64,000 bases of DNA from positions 62,001-126,000 of the forward strand of contig SVHT01000002.1 of NCBI GenBank assembly GCA_015055615.1, read 5' to 3'. Position 1 is the first letter of the stretch, and every line of letters starts with the position of its first letter. The translations under genes were made by a program, and so were the position numbers. This stretch comes from Clostridiales bacterium (GTDB lineage: Bacteria > Bacillota > Clostridia > Christensenellales > Borkfalkiaceae). This document shows positions 7,922 to 16,021 of the stretch, one piece after another. The notes beneath the pieces were generated by a model, which worked only from the letters and a program-made list of their open reading frames with translations, did no database searches and had not been told where the DNA came from.

Positions 7922-9229
7922 ATGGATTTGTTTGATTTTAACAACAACGAAGAAACGGCGAAACCGCTTGCGGAGCGCATGCGCGCCAATTCGCTGGACG
8001 AATTTATCGGGCAAAAGCATATCGTTGCGGAAGGCTCTCTTCTTCGCCGCGCGATTGCGACCGACCGATTGGGGAGTTGCATTTTTTGGGGCCCCCCAGG
8101 GTGTGGTAAAACGACCCTTGCCAATATCATTGCCTTGCGTACAAACGGCGAATTTATAAAGCTCAACGCCGTCAACGCGGGGGTGGCAGACGTCAAAAAG
8201 GCGGTGGAAACGGCGCGGGAGAATTTGAAACTGTTCGGCAAGCGCACTTACCTCTTGTTGGACGAGTGTCACCGTTTCAATAAAACGCAGAGCGATTCTT
8301 TGCTCCCCGCAATCGAACAGGGCACGATTATTTTTATCGGCTCGACGACGGAAAATCCGTATGCGGCGATGACGCCGGCTATCGTTTCCCGTTGCCGTGT
8401 GTTTGAGTTTAAGCATTTGACAAACGACGATATTATCGGTGCGTTGCGCGCGGCGATTAAGAGCCGTCATAAGGGCTTGGGAAAGCAAGGAGTGACGGCG
8501 ACGGACGAGGCGATTGAGCATATTGCGCGTATGGCGGCGGGGGATTTGCGTTCGGCGTATAACGCCCTTGAATTGGCGGCGCTCACGACAAACCCCGACG
8601 AGGACGGTAAGGTTGTGATTACGCTTGCGGATGCGGAACAGAGTATTCAGCGCAAAGCCCTTTCCTACAACGAGGATTCCTATTACGATTTCTTATCGGC
8701 GTTTTGTAAATCTTTGCGCGGTAGCGACGCCAACGCGGCTTTGTATTATGCAATGCGCTTGATTGAGGGCGGTTGCGACCCGATGTTGGTTGCAAGGCGT
8801 TTGGTGGTGCATTCGGCAGAGGACGTGGGTATGGCGGACCCGCGCGCGTTGCAAATAGCAACCTCCGCTATGTACGCTTTGGAAAAAATCGGATACCCCG
8901 AGGCGCGTATTCCCTTATCCGAGGCGATTATCTACGTATGCGAGGCGGATAAGAGCAATTCTGTGGTCAACGCAATGTATGCGGCGATTGCAGACGCAAG
9001 GGAAGTGCGCGACGATAACGTGCCGCCCTATTTAAAGGACAACAGCTTTGGCAGTAAAGAGGACAAGGCAAACAGTAATGCGTATAAATATCCGCATAAC
9101 TACGGCGGATACGTTGAACAGCAATATTTGCCCGATTCCCTTAAAGACAAAGTGTATTACGTGCCGGGGAACAACGGCTATGAAAACACGGTAAAAGAAA
9201 TCCGCGAAAGAAAGGGCAAAAAACGTTAA
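7922..9229 (+). CDS. rarA: Replication-associated recombination protein A (AAA+ ATPase, MgsA/RarA)
   Basis: Clamp-loader-like AAA+ ATPase acting at stalled replication forks. The 435-residue protein has Walker A G-P-P-G-C-G-K-T-T, Walker B L-L-L-D-E-C-H (D-E-C-H box), sensor motif G-S-T-T-E-N-P and the C-terminal tetramerisation region with R-R-L-V-V-H-S-A-E-D-V-G. The N-terminus P-L-A-E-R-M-R-A-N-S-L-D-E-F-I-G-Q is diagnostic. Directly abuts the patatin gene. Confidence 0.95.
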   Translation: MDLFDFNNNEETAKPLAERMRANSLDEFIGQKHIVAEGSLLRRAIATDRLGSCIFWGPPGCGKTTLANIIALRTNGEFIKLNAVNAGVADVKKAVETARENLKLFGKRTYLLLDECHRFNKTQSDSLLPAIEQGTIIFIGSTTENPYAAMTPAIVSRCRVFEFKHLTNDDIIGALRAAIKSRHKGLGKQGVTATDEAIEHIARMAAGDLRSAYNALELAALTTNPDEDGKVVITLADAEQSIQRKALSYNEDSYYDFLSAFCKSLRGSDANAALYYAMRLIEGGCDPMLVARRLVVHSAEDVGMADPRALQIATSAMYALEKIGYPEARIPLSEAIIYVCEADKSNSVVNAMYAAIADAREVRDDNVPPYLKDNSFGSKEDKANSNAYKYPHNYGGYVEQQYLPDSLKDKVYYVPGNNGYENTVKEIRERKGKKR

Positions 9230-9284
9230 AAAAGAGAAAACGGGCATATACGGTCCGCGATGAACGAAAAGAGAAGGTGTAATT

Positions 9285-9758
9285 ATGAAGTGTTTGTATT
9301 GCGATTGTACGGAAAGCAAAGTAATTGATTCCCGCTCGGCAGACGACGATAGAACGATTCGTCGCCGTAGAGAGTGTATCGGCTGCGGCAGAAGATTTAC
9401 GACCTATGAAACGATAGAAGTCACCCCCGTGTTGGTGGTAAAAAACAACGGCACGAGACAGTCGTTTAACGCGGAAAAGATTCGCAACGGCATTATCAAA
9501 TCTTGCGAAAAACGTCCCGTTCCGATGTCGGTTATCGACGATATGGTCGCGGATATCTCTAAGCAAGTATACAACAGCATGGAAAGCGAAATTACGACCA
9601 AAGTCATTGGCGAAATGGTTATGGAACGATTGAAAAAGGTGGATGAGGTTGCGTACGTTCGCTACGCGTCCGTGTACCGCTCGTTTAAGGACTTGTCGTC
9701 CTTTATGACAGAGCTGAAACAAATGATGAAGACGGACAAAGAAAAAAAGAACGGTTAA
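9285..9758 (+). CDS. nrdR: Transcriptional repressor NrdR
   Basis: Represses ribonucleotide reductase genes in response to dATP/ATP. The 157-residue protein has an N-terminal zinc ribbon (C-L-Y-C and C-I-G-C-G-R-R-F-T-T-Y-E) and an ATP-cone domain from about residue 49. The length is standard. No nrd genes lie in the window, so its targets must be elsewhere; I did not find a convincing NrdR box here. Start follows GAGAAGGTGTAATT. Confidence 0.95.
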   Translation: MKCLYCDCTESKVIDSRSADDDRTIRRRRECIGCGRRFTTYETIEVTPVLVVKNNGTRQSFNAEKIRNGIIKSCEKRPVPMSVIDDMVADISKQVYNSMESEITTKVIGEMVMERLKKVDEVAYVRYASVYRSFKDLSSFMTELKQMMKTDKEKKNG

Positions 9759-9845
9759 ACGGTTCAACGCGTACCGTGTAGGGGGTAATTCCTATAACGG
9801 CATCTTTTTTGTGGTGAAAAATCAGCGGGAATATACGGTGGAATT

Positions 9846-10901
9846 ATGAGAAAGCAGACAAGGCTTGTGACGGTCGGCGACGTTAAAATCGGTGGCGGCG
9901 AGCGTGTAAAAATTCAATCGATGACTACGACGAAAACTTCGGACGTGGAAAAGACTGTGGCGCAAATTTTGGCGCTCGAAAATGCGGGTTGCGAGATTGT
10001 GCGCGTGGCGGTGTCGGACGAGGCGGACGCTTTGGCGATTAAGCAAGTGGTGGAAAAAATCAACTTGCCCCTTGTGGCGGATATTCATTTTTCACCCAAG
10101 CTCGCTGTTATGGCGATAGAAAACGGCGCGGATAAGGTGCGTATCAACCCTGGCAATATCGGGGGCGAAAACGAGATTAAGTACGTTGCCGATTGTGTAA
10201 AAGCGCATAAAATCCCCGTGCGAGTCGGCGCAAATACGGGCAGTATCGAAAAGAATTTTTTAGAAAAGTACGGCAGAAGCGAGCGGGCTTTGGTAGAGAG
10301 CGCTCTCTATAACGTCGGTATTTTGGAAAAACACGGCGTAAACGATATCGTAATTTCGGTAAAGGCGTCGGACGTGCCGTTGACGGTGGGGGCGTATACC
10401 CTGCTGTCGCAAAAAACCGAGTACCCTCTGCATCTTGGCGTGACGGAGGCGGGGACGACGGAGGCTGGTATCGTCAAGAGCGCCGTCGGTATCGGCAGTT
10501 TGCTTTTGAGTGGTATCGGGGATACGATTCGTGTTTCGCTCACCGATAACCCCGTCCAGGAGATTTATGCGGCGAAGAATATTTTGCGCGCGTGCGGTTT
10601 GGAAGAGGAATACGTGGAGGTGGTTTCTTGCCCTACTTGCGGACGTTGCGCATGGGAAAGTATGTCGCTGGCAAATAAAGTGACGGAGTTTGTCCGTCCC
10701 TATCAAAAGCGCGCGAAGATTGCGGTGATGGGTTGCGTGGTCAACGGCCCGGGCGAGGCGAAGGACGCGGACCTTGGGATTGCGGGCGGTAACGGCTCGT
10801 GTCTTATATTTAAAAAGGGTATGGCGTATAAAAAGGTGTCGGTGGAAAGCGCCGAAAGTGAATTTTTTAAGGAAATTAGGTTGTTGTTAGATGGCGAGTA
10901 A
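9846..10901 (+). CDS. ispG: 4-hydroxy-3-methylbut-2-enyl diphosphate synthase (flavodoxin/ferredoxin)
   Basis: Penultimate step of the MEP isoprenoid pathway, a [4Fe-4S] enzyme. The 351-residue protein shows V-K-I-Q-S-M-T-T-T, R-I-N-P-G-N-I-G and the cluster cysteines in S-C-P-T-C-G-R-C and V-M-G-C-V-V-N-G-P-G-E-A. It is the short bacterial form without the plant insert. It overlaps the following PolC-like gene by 11 bases, the usual ispG-polC coupling of Bacillota. Confidence 0.95.
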   Translation: MRKQTRLVTVGDVKIGGGERVKIQSMTTTKTSDVEKTVAQILALENAGCEIVRVAVSDEADALAIKQVVEKINLPLVADIHFSPKLAVMAIENGADKVRINPGNIGGENEIKYVADCVKAHKIPVRVGANTGSIEKNFLEKYGRSERALVESALYNVGILEKHGVNDIVISVKASDVPLTVGAYTLLSQKTEYPLHLGVTEAGTTEAGIVKSAVGIGSLLLSGIGDTIRVSLTDNPVQEIYAAKNILRACGLEEEYVEVVSCPTCGRCAWESMSLANKVTEFVRPYQKRAKIAVMGCVVNGPGEAKDADLGIAGGNGSCLIFKKGMAYKKVSVESAESEFFKEIRLLLDGE

Positions 10902-12471
10902 GACGGAACAATATTTGGCGGATATTCGTGCGTTGGACGGATTGAAAAACGCGATTTTGTGCGGGATTTCCGTGAGTAAACGGGATTACGGCGCGGAATT
11001 TTTGTTGGTGACGGACAAGACGTATACGGCGCAAGAAGAAAACGAGGCGAGGGAGGTATCGCAAAGGTATTTGCCCGCCGATTTTTCCGCGCGCGTAAAA
11101 ATTGTAAAACGCGTCCCCGACGCGCAGAGTGTCGGAGATAAAATCTTCGCGTTTATCGGCAAGAATTTTCCTGCGGCAGCCGCTTTTTTGGAACGGGAAA
11201 ATATCAAAGTGGAAATGCTGACGAGCGGCGCTAATTTTTACGTGGAGATAGCCTCGGGGGAACAGACGTTGTTTTCCTCGGGAAAAATTCTTGACGAGAC
11301 GAGTAAATACCTTATGAGCGGGTATTGCGGAAGTTTTTACGGCAACGTGCGGTTGGTGGAAAAGGCGGCGCCCGACGCTTCGATTTTGGACGAGCAGGTG
11401 GAAGAAAAGGAAGAGATTATTCCGCTTGAAATACGCCGTTTTTCCATTGAAAATTACAAGAAAATCGACGGCGCGGATACGTACGAGCAGTTGACGAAAG
11501 CGGTATACATAGCGGATAGCCATAACGTCGAGGGGGTGTATACGGTCTGCGGTAACGTGACGTATATAGAAGAAATTAAATACGTAAAGCACAACGACGA
11601 AACGGGCGAGGATATCGAGAAAACCCGTTTTTCGGTGACGATAACGGATGGTTCGGGCAGTTTGCGAACGACCTATTTCCCCAAGAAAGCGACGGTGGAA
11701 AAAATTCGTGAAATTAAGGCGGGGGATAAGATTATGATTACGGGCTCTAACGAGGAATATAAGGGCTCGAAGTCGTTTAAGGCGGCGAAAATTAATTTGG
11801 GTACGCCCCCCGAGGGTTTTGTACCCGAGGCAAGAAAGAGTAAGCCCGTGCCGAAATTTTACCACACCGTCTTTCCGCAACCATATGCCGATTATACGCA
11901 ATCGGGCTTTTTTGAAGACCGCTTTAAGCCCGACAATTTGAAAAATAACGTCTTCGTTTGTTTCGATTTAGAGACGACGGGGTTGAACAATAACCCCGCG
12001 ATGGGCAGAATGGACAGAATTATCGAGCTTGGCGCGGTCAAGATTGTAAACGGCGAAATCGTGGAGAAATTTTCTTCGTTTGTGGCGTGTCCCGAACGTT
12101 TGTCGAAAGAAATTATCAATCTGACGGGGATTGAGGACGCCGATTTGGTCGGCGCGCCCGAATACGAGCAGGTACTTGCCGATTTTTATAAATTCACCGA
12201 TGGAGCGATTTTGGTCGGGCATAACGTTACGTTCGACTACCGTTTCGTGTCTTATTATGGGGAACAATGCGGTTACGCTTTTGATAAAAAACAGTACGAT
12301 ACCTTGCATTTGGCGCAGGAAGTTTTGCGTGGAAAATTGGCGAATTATAAGCTGAATACGGTTGCCGATTATTACGGTTTTACCTTTAATCATCACCGCG
12401 CGTTTGACGATGCGTGCGTGACGGCGAAGGTGTTTATTGAGTTGGTAAAGGCAAAAGGTAAATTGGATTAA
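10891..12471 (+). CDS. PolC-like protein: N-terminal region, OB-fold and DEDDh exonuclease, no polymerase
   Basis: A 526-residue protein in the normal polC position. Residues 1-170 resemble the poorly conserved PolC N-terminus; 215-305 form an OB-fold-like domain with the K-A-G-D-K-I and G-S-K-S-F-K-A motifs; 355-520 form a DEDDh exonuclease with F-D-L-E-T-T-G (Asp359, Glu361), H-N-V-T-F-D (Asp449) and H-H-R-A-F-D-D (His502, Asp507). PolC normally has a PHP domain around the exonuclease and about 800 more residues of polymerase; both are absent and the stop is followed by an unrelated gene. All four exonuclease acidic residues are kept, so it is probably an active 3'-5' exonuclease. It could be a proofreading subunit working with another polymerase or a repair nuclease. 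Confidence 0.85.
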   Translation: MASKTEQYLADIRALDGLKNAILCGISVSKRDYGAEFLLVTDKTYTAQEENEAREVSQRYLPADFSARVKIVKRVPDAQSVGDKIFAFIGKNFPAAAAFLERENIKVEMLTSGANFYVEIASGEQTLFSSGKILDETSKYLMSGYCGSFYGNVRLVEKAAPDASILDEQVEEKEEIIPLEIRRFSIENYKKIDGADTYEQLTKAVYIADSHNVEGVYTVCGNVTYIEEIKYVKHNDETGEDIEKTRFSVTITDGSGSLRTTYFPKKATVEKIREIKAGDKIMITGSNEEYKGSKSFKAAKINLGTPPEGFVPEARKSKPVPKFYHTVFPQPYADYTQSGFFEDRFKPDNLKNNVFVCFDLETTGLNNNPAMGRMDRIIELGAVKIVNGEIVEKFSSFVACPERLSKEIINLTGIEDADLVGAPEYEQVLADFYKFTDGAILVGHNVTFDYRFVSYYGEQCGYAFDKKQYDTLHLAQEVLRGKLANYKLNTVADYYGFTFNHHRAFDDACVTAKVFIELVKAKGKLD

Positions 12472-12509
12472 AAGCGCATGAAAAGCGTTTAGGTGGGGGA
12501 CGTGTCGCG

Positions 12510-13631
12510 ATGAACGGGAAAAAGACGATAGAGTATATCGACAAAATTTGCGCTGAAAAGGGGTTGACCTACTTGGACGTGCGTATGTATAAGGGCTATG
12601 AAGAGCTGTTTTCGTACGGAAAGGCGAACGGCGAAAAACCGACGGGGAAAGAGCGCTTGTTTTTGTTTTCCGCCACAAAACCGATGACGGTCGTTTGCGC
12701 CATGCGCCTTGTGGAAGAGGGGAAATTGGGCTTAGACGACGCCGTAGAAAAATATTTGCCCGCATACAAGGATATCTTTTTATTGGACGAGAAAGGCAAC
12801 CGTGTGCCGACGAAAAATAAGATGACTGTGCGCCATCTTTTGACTATGTCCGGGGGGCTTTCGTATAACGTGCAGACGAAAGCGGTGCAGGATATGCTCC
12901 GCGAAACGGACGGAAAACCTTCCACGGAGGAGGCGGTAAGCGCTTTTGTGAAAGAGCCGTTGCTCTTTGAACCGGGGACCCGTTTTGAATACAGCCTTTG
13001 TCACGACGTTTTGGCGGCGGTAATTGAAAAGGCGAGTGGAAAACGTTTTTCTGCGTATATGGACGAGATTATTTTTCAACCGCTCGGCATGACGGATAGC
13101 GGTTTTCATACCGAAGACAACGGTATGTACGATATGTATGACTGTGATTTAGAAGGAAAGACGTGGCAAATCGAGCCGTATAACCGTTTGATTTTAGGGG
13201 AGAATTACGACAGCGGCGGTGCGGGCGCGATTTCTAACGTAGACGATTACGTGAAGTTTGCGGTGACGCTTGCCAACGGCGGTGTGGCGAAAAACGGCGC
13301 GCGTATACTCCAAGAAAAGACGTTGGAAACGGTGCGTTCTACGGCGCATGCAGAGATGCAGGTGGAGAACAGTTTTACCTGCGTGCAAGGGGATGAATAC
13401 GTGTACGGTTTGGGGGTGCGCGTTCGTCAAAAGGACACGTCTTGGGGATTGGCTAAGGGCGAATACGGTTGGGACGGCGCAGCGGGTATGTATTTGATGG
13501 TTGACCCGCATCAAAAAATTGCCGTGGTAATTGGTATGCATTTGCTTTGTTGGCCCTATCTTTTCCGTGGGGAACACTTGAAAATCGTACAATGCTTGTA
13601 CGAGGATATGAAAAAGGAAAACTTGCTGTAA
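12510..13631 (+). CDS. Serine hydrolase, class C beta-lactamase / esterase family
   Basis: A 373-residue penicillin-binding-fold hydrolase. Motifs: S-A-T-K (Ser54, Lys57) for SxxK and Y-S-L at Tyr161 in place of YxN, as in esterase-type members; a G-W-D-G-A-A-G stretch near the C-terminus replaces the KTG-like motif. No signal peptide is visible, which argues for an intracellular esterase or peptidase rather than a secreted lactamase. It separates the PolC-like gene from rimP, a position that holds nothing in most Bacillota. Start follows AGGTGGGGGA. Confidence 0.85.
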   Translation: MNGKKTIEYIDKICAEKGLTYLDVRMYKGYEELFSYGKANGEKPTGKERLFLFSATKPMTVVCAMRLVEEGKLGLDDAVEKYLPAYKDIFLLDEKGNRVPTKNKMTVRHLLTMSGGLSYNVQTKAVQDMLRETDGKPSTEEAVSAFVKEPLLFEPGTRFEYSLCHDVLAAVIEKASGKRFSAYMDEIIFQPLGMTDSGFHTEDNGMYDMYDCDLEGKTWQIEPYNRLILGENYDSGGAGAISNVDDYVKFAVTLANGGVAKNGARILQEKTLETVRSTAHAEMQVENSFTCVQGDEYVYGLGVRVRQKDTSWGLAKGEYGWDGAAGMYLMVDPHQKIAVVIGMHLLCWPYLFRGEHLKIVQCLYEDMKKENLL

Positions 13632-13660
13632 AAAATGTGCAAAAAAGTGGCGCGAAACGC

Positions 13661-13689
13661 TTGCAATTTACAGGGGATAATGGTATAAT
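13661..13689 (+). promoter_or_regulatory. SigA-type promoter for the rimP-nusA-infB operon
   Basis: TTGCAA (13661-13666), 17-bp spacer, TATAAT (13684-13689). Transcription would start near 13696, just before the leader hairpin. Confidence 0.8.
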
Positions 13690-13711
13690 AAGGATACTTA
13701 ATAATGATTGT

Positions 13712-13747
13712 GTTATTGAGAGCGGAGCAAAACCCGCTCTCAATAAT
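13712..13747 (+). promoter_or_regulatory. Leader hairpin upstream of rimP
   Basis: A perfect 13-bp stem (13713-13725 with 13734-13746), extended by a G-U pair, with an 8-base loop AGCAAAAC. No T-run follows, so it is not an intrinsic terminator; it lies 16 bases before the rimP start and close to the predicted 5' end. It could protect the mRNA or be a protein or RNase target. Confidence 0.7.
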
Positions 13748-13763
13748 GCTATTCAGGGGGATT

Positions 13764-14234
13764 ATGAAGACGAAAACGATAGAAGAAATTCAAAACGCGC
13801 TCCAACCGATTGCCGACGAACAAGGTATCGAGATTGTGGAAGTGGAGTTCAAACAGGGCAAGGAACCTGCGCTCACCGTATACATTGATATCGAGGGCGG
13901 AGTGGATTTGAATACCTGCGAAAAATTTCACCGCGCAATCGACCCCGTGTTAGATGAACTCGATCCGACGTTCGGCGCGCCGTACACGCTCAACGTGTCT
14001 AGCCCTGGTTTGGACAGACCGCTCAAAACCGATCGCGATTATGCAAAGTGTATCGGGCAGAGGGTGGAAGTAAAGCTGTTTGCGCCGCTCAAAGGCAAGA
14101 AGTTTTTCGAGTTGACCTTGAAAGGGCACGATGAGACGTGCGTGTACTTGGAAGACAAGGGCGAAGAAATGAAGATTGAAAAGGCGAAAATTGCAAAAAT
14201 TTGTCGCGCAATCGATTTGGACAGCTTGTTATAA
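13764..14234 (+). CDS. rimP: Ribosome maturation factor RimP
   Basis: Needed for 30S subunit maturation. The 156-residue protein shows the N-terminal alpha/beta domain (G-I-E-I-V-E-V-E-F), the conserved Y-T-L-N-V-S-S-P-G-L-D-R-P-L motif and a C-terminal SH3-like barrel ending A-K-I-C. ATG 13764 is chosen over 13704 because it follows CAGGGGGATT and lies beyond the leader hairpin. First gene of the rimP-nusA-rnpM-L7Ae-infB-rbfA operon. Confidence 0.94.
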   Translation: MKTKTIEEIQNALQPIADEQGIEIVEVEFKQGKEPALTVYIDIEGGVDLNTCEKFHRAIDPVLDELDPTFGAPYTLNVSSPGLDRPLKTDRDYAKCIGQRVEVKLFAPLKGKKFFELTLKGHDETCVYLEDKGEEMKIEKAKIAKICRAIDLDSLL

Positions 14235-14295
14235 TTGTTGAAAAAAATAAACAAAAACCATAAATTTACGAAAATTCAATTAGGAGATTGAAATC

Positions 14296-15405
14296 ATGGA
14301 AAACAAAGAGTTTTTTGCTGCGCTTACCGATTTGGTAAGAGAAAAGGGAATCAGCGAAGAAGCGTTTATTGCCACGCTCGAAAACGCGCTTGCATCCGCG
14401 TACAAAAAGCAGTTTGACAACGGCGCGGAAATTGCCGTTGCGCTCGATGCGGAAAACGGTACGATTGAGTTCCGCGCAACCCGCTACGTAGTGGAAGAGG
14501 TGCAGGACAAGGATAAGGAAATTTCTTTAGAAGAGGCGCAGGAGCTCGACCCCACGCATCAGGTAGGGGATACGATTGTCAACGTGTTTATCCCCAAGGA
14601 TTTCGGCCGTATTGCGGCGCAGACTGCGAAACAAGTTATTCAACAAAAATTACGTGAAGCGGAACGCGATAATACCTTCTCGGAGTTCTCGGATAAAGAA
14701 GGGGAGCTTATGGAGGGCGTTATCCGTAAGATTGACGAACGCAATATTTACGTGGAGCTCGGCGACAAGAAAATTGAAGGCGTTATGCCCCCGCTCGACC
14801 GTGTTCCCACCGAAAAATATGCGGTTGGCGACAGATTGAAGGTGTTTGTAAAACGCGTTAAGAACAACGGTAAAAACTCGCAAATCGTCGTATCGCGTAG
14901 CGCGCCCGGCTTGGTAAAGAAGTTGTTTGAGGCGCAGGTGCCTGAAATTGCGCAAGGTATCGTAGAAATCAAGGAAATTGCGCGTGAGGCAGGTCGCCGT
15001 ACGAAGATGGCGATTCTTTCCAACGACGCGAGAGTGGACGCTGTCGGCGCATGCGTGGGCAACAGAGGCGCGCGCGTCAATGCGGTTGTGGAAGAACTCG
15101 GCGACGAAAAAATCGACATTATTTTGTGGAACGAAGATCCTTTGGCGTTCATTTACAAGGCGTTGTCGCCCGCGACGGTAATTTCGGTTACGGCGCGCGG
15201 TGAAAAGAGCGCGATGGCAATCGTTCCCGATGATAAGCTGTCCCTTGCAATCGGCAGAGACGGACAAAATGCGAGATTGGCGGCTCGTTTGACGGGTTGG
15301 AAAATCGACGTAAAGAGCGAATCCTCGCCCGAGGCTGCGGAAGTTTTGGCGCAGATTGCGGCGGAAGAAGCGGAAGGATTTGACGACGAGACCGTAGAAG
15401 AATAA
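14296..15405 (+). CDS. nusA: Transcription termination/antitermination protein NusA
   Basis: RNA-polymerase-associated pausing and termination factor. The 369-residue protein has the N-terminal NusA domain, an S1 domain (about residues 135-200; G-V-I-R-K-I-D-E-R-N-I-Y-V-E-L) and two KH domains with G-A-C-V-G-N-R-G-A-R and A-I-G-R-D-G-Q-N-A-R-L-A. It lacks the C-terminal acidic repeats of enteric NusA, as usual in Bacillota. A short acidic tail ends the protein. Start follows TAGGAGATTGAAATC. Confidence 0.96.
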   Translation: MENKEFFAALTDLVREKGISEEAFIATLENALASAYKKQFDNGAEIAVALDAENGTIEFRATRYVVEEVQDKDKEISLEEAQELDPTHQVGDTIVNVFIPKDFGRIAAQTAKQVIQQKLREAERDNTFSEFSDKEGELMEGVIRKIDERNIYVELGDKKIEGVMPPLDRVPTEKYAVGDRLKVFVKRVKNNGKNSQIVVSRSAPGLVKKLFEAQVPEIAQGIVEIKEIAREAGRRTKMAILSNDARVDAVGACVGNRGARVNAVVEELGDEKIDIILWNEDPLAFIYKALSPATVISVTARGEKSAMAIVPDDKLSLAIGRDGQNARLAARLTGWKIDVKSESSPEAAEVLAQIAAEEAEGFDDETVEE

Positions 15406-15427
15406 TCGTAAAAAAGGAGCATACGAT

Positions 15428-15691
15428 ATGCCCAAGACGAAAAAGATTCCTATGCGTATGTGTATCGCCTGTCGGGAGATGAAACCCAAGGCGGAAATGA
15501 CGCGCGTGGTAAAGACTGCGGACGACGAGATATATCTCGACCCTACGGGAAAAGCTGTAGGACGCGGCGCGTACGTTTGTAACAGCGCGGACTGTTTGAA
15601 AAAACTGAACGGTAAAAAACTGTTGCACAAGGCGTTTTCCGCAAACGTTAGCGAAGACGTTTACCAAGGAATCGGGGAGGAAACTCCGTGA
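15428..15691 (+). CDS. rnpM: RNase P modulator RnpM (YlxR family)
   Basis: An 87-residue RNA-binding protein with the family signature C-I-A-C-R and G-R-G-A-Y-V-C. The B. subtilis homologue (YlxR) was shown to bind RNase P RNA. It overlaps the next gene by four bases (ATP-independent coupling through GTGA) and lies in its standard position between nusA and the L7Ae-like gene. Confidence 0.92.
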   Translation: MPKTKKIPMRMCIACREMKPKAEMTRVVKTADDEIYLDPTGKAVGRGAYVCNSADCLKKLNGKKLLHKAFSANVSEDVYQGIGEETP

Positions 15692-16017
15692 ACAATAAAA
15701 TAGAAACGTACGTCGGGTTTTGTATCCGTTCTCGGAAAATTATTTTCGGTGTAGAAATGATTGAACGGCAAAAAAAGGGCGTATATCTCTTGATTGCGGA
15801 CGGCGCAATCGGGAAAAATTCCTTAAAATCGATGATAAACGCGCAGAGCAAGTTCGCTTGTCCGTTCTTGATAACGGACGAGGGCGTGCTGAGCGCAGCG
15901 GTGCACCGCCCTGCCGTAAAAGCGGTGGCTATTACTGATCAAAATCTCGCTAAGGCGATACTTTCCGTCGTCGATAGCGAGCCCCAAATTAAATTCTATT
16001 CGGGAGGAAACAACTGA
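15688..16017 (+). CDS. L7Ae/YlxQ-family ribosomal-like protein
   Basis: A 109-residue L7Ae-fold protein that in relatives binds kink-turn RNA. It starts at GTG 15688, overlapping rnpM, with G-G-G-A-G-G-A-A-A just upstream. Visible features: an N-terminal S-R-K-I-I-F-G-V-E segment and L-L-I-A-D-G-A-I-G-K-N, typical of YlxQ. It sits between rnpM and infB as in B. subtilis. Confidence 0.88.
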   Translation: MNNKIETYVGFCIRSRKIIFGVEMIERQKKGVYLLIADGAIGKNSLKSMINAQSKFACPFLITDEGVLSAAVHRPAVKAVAITDQNLAKAILSVVDSEPQIKFYSGGNN

Positions 16018-16021
16018 ACCT

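Noticed and set aside
10876-11901. Minus-strand open frame of 341 codons opposite the PolC-like gene
   Set aside because: No ribosome-binding site and no recognisable domain; composition is that of an antisense frame.
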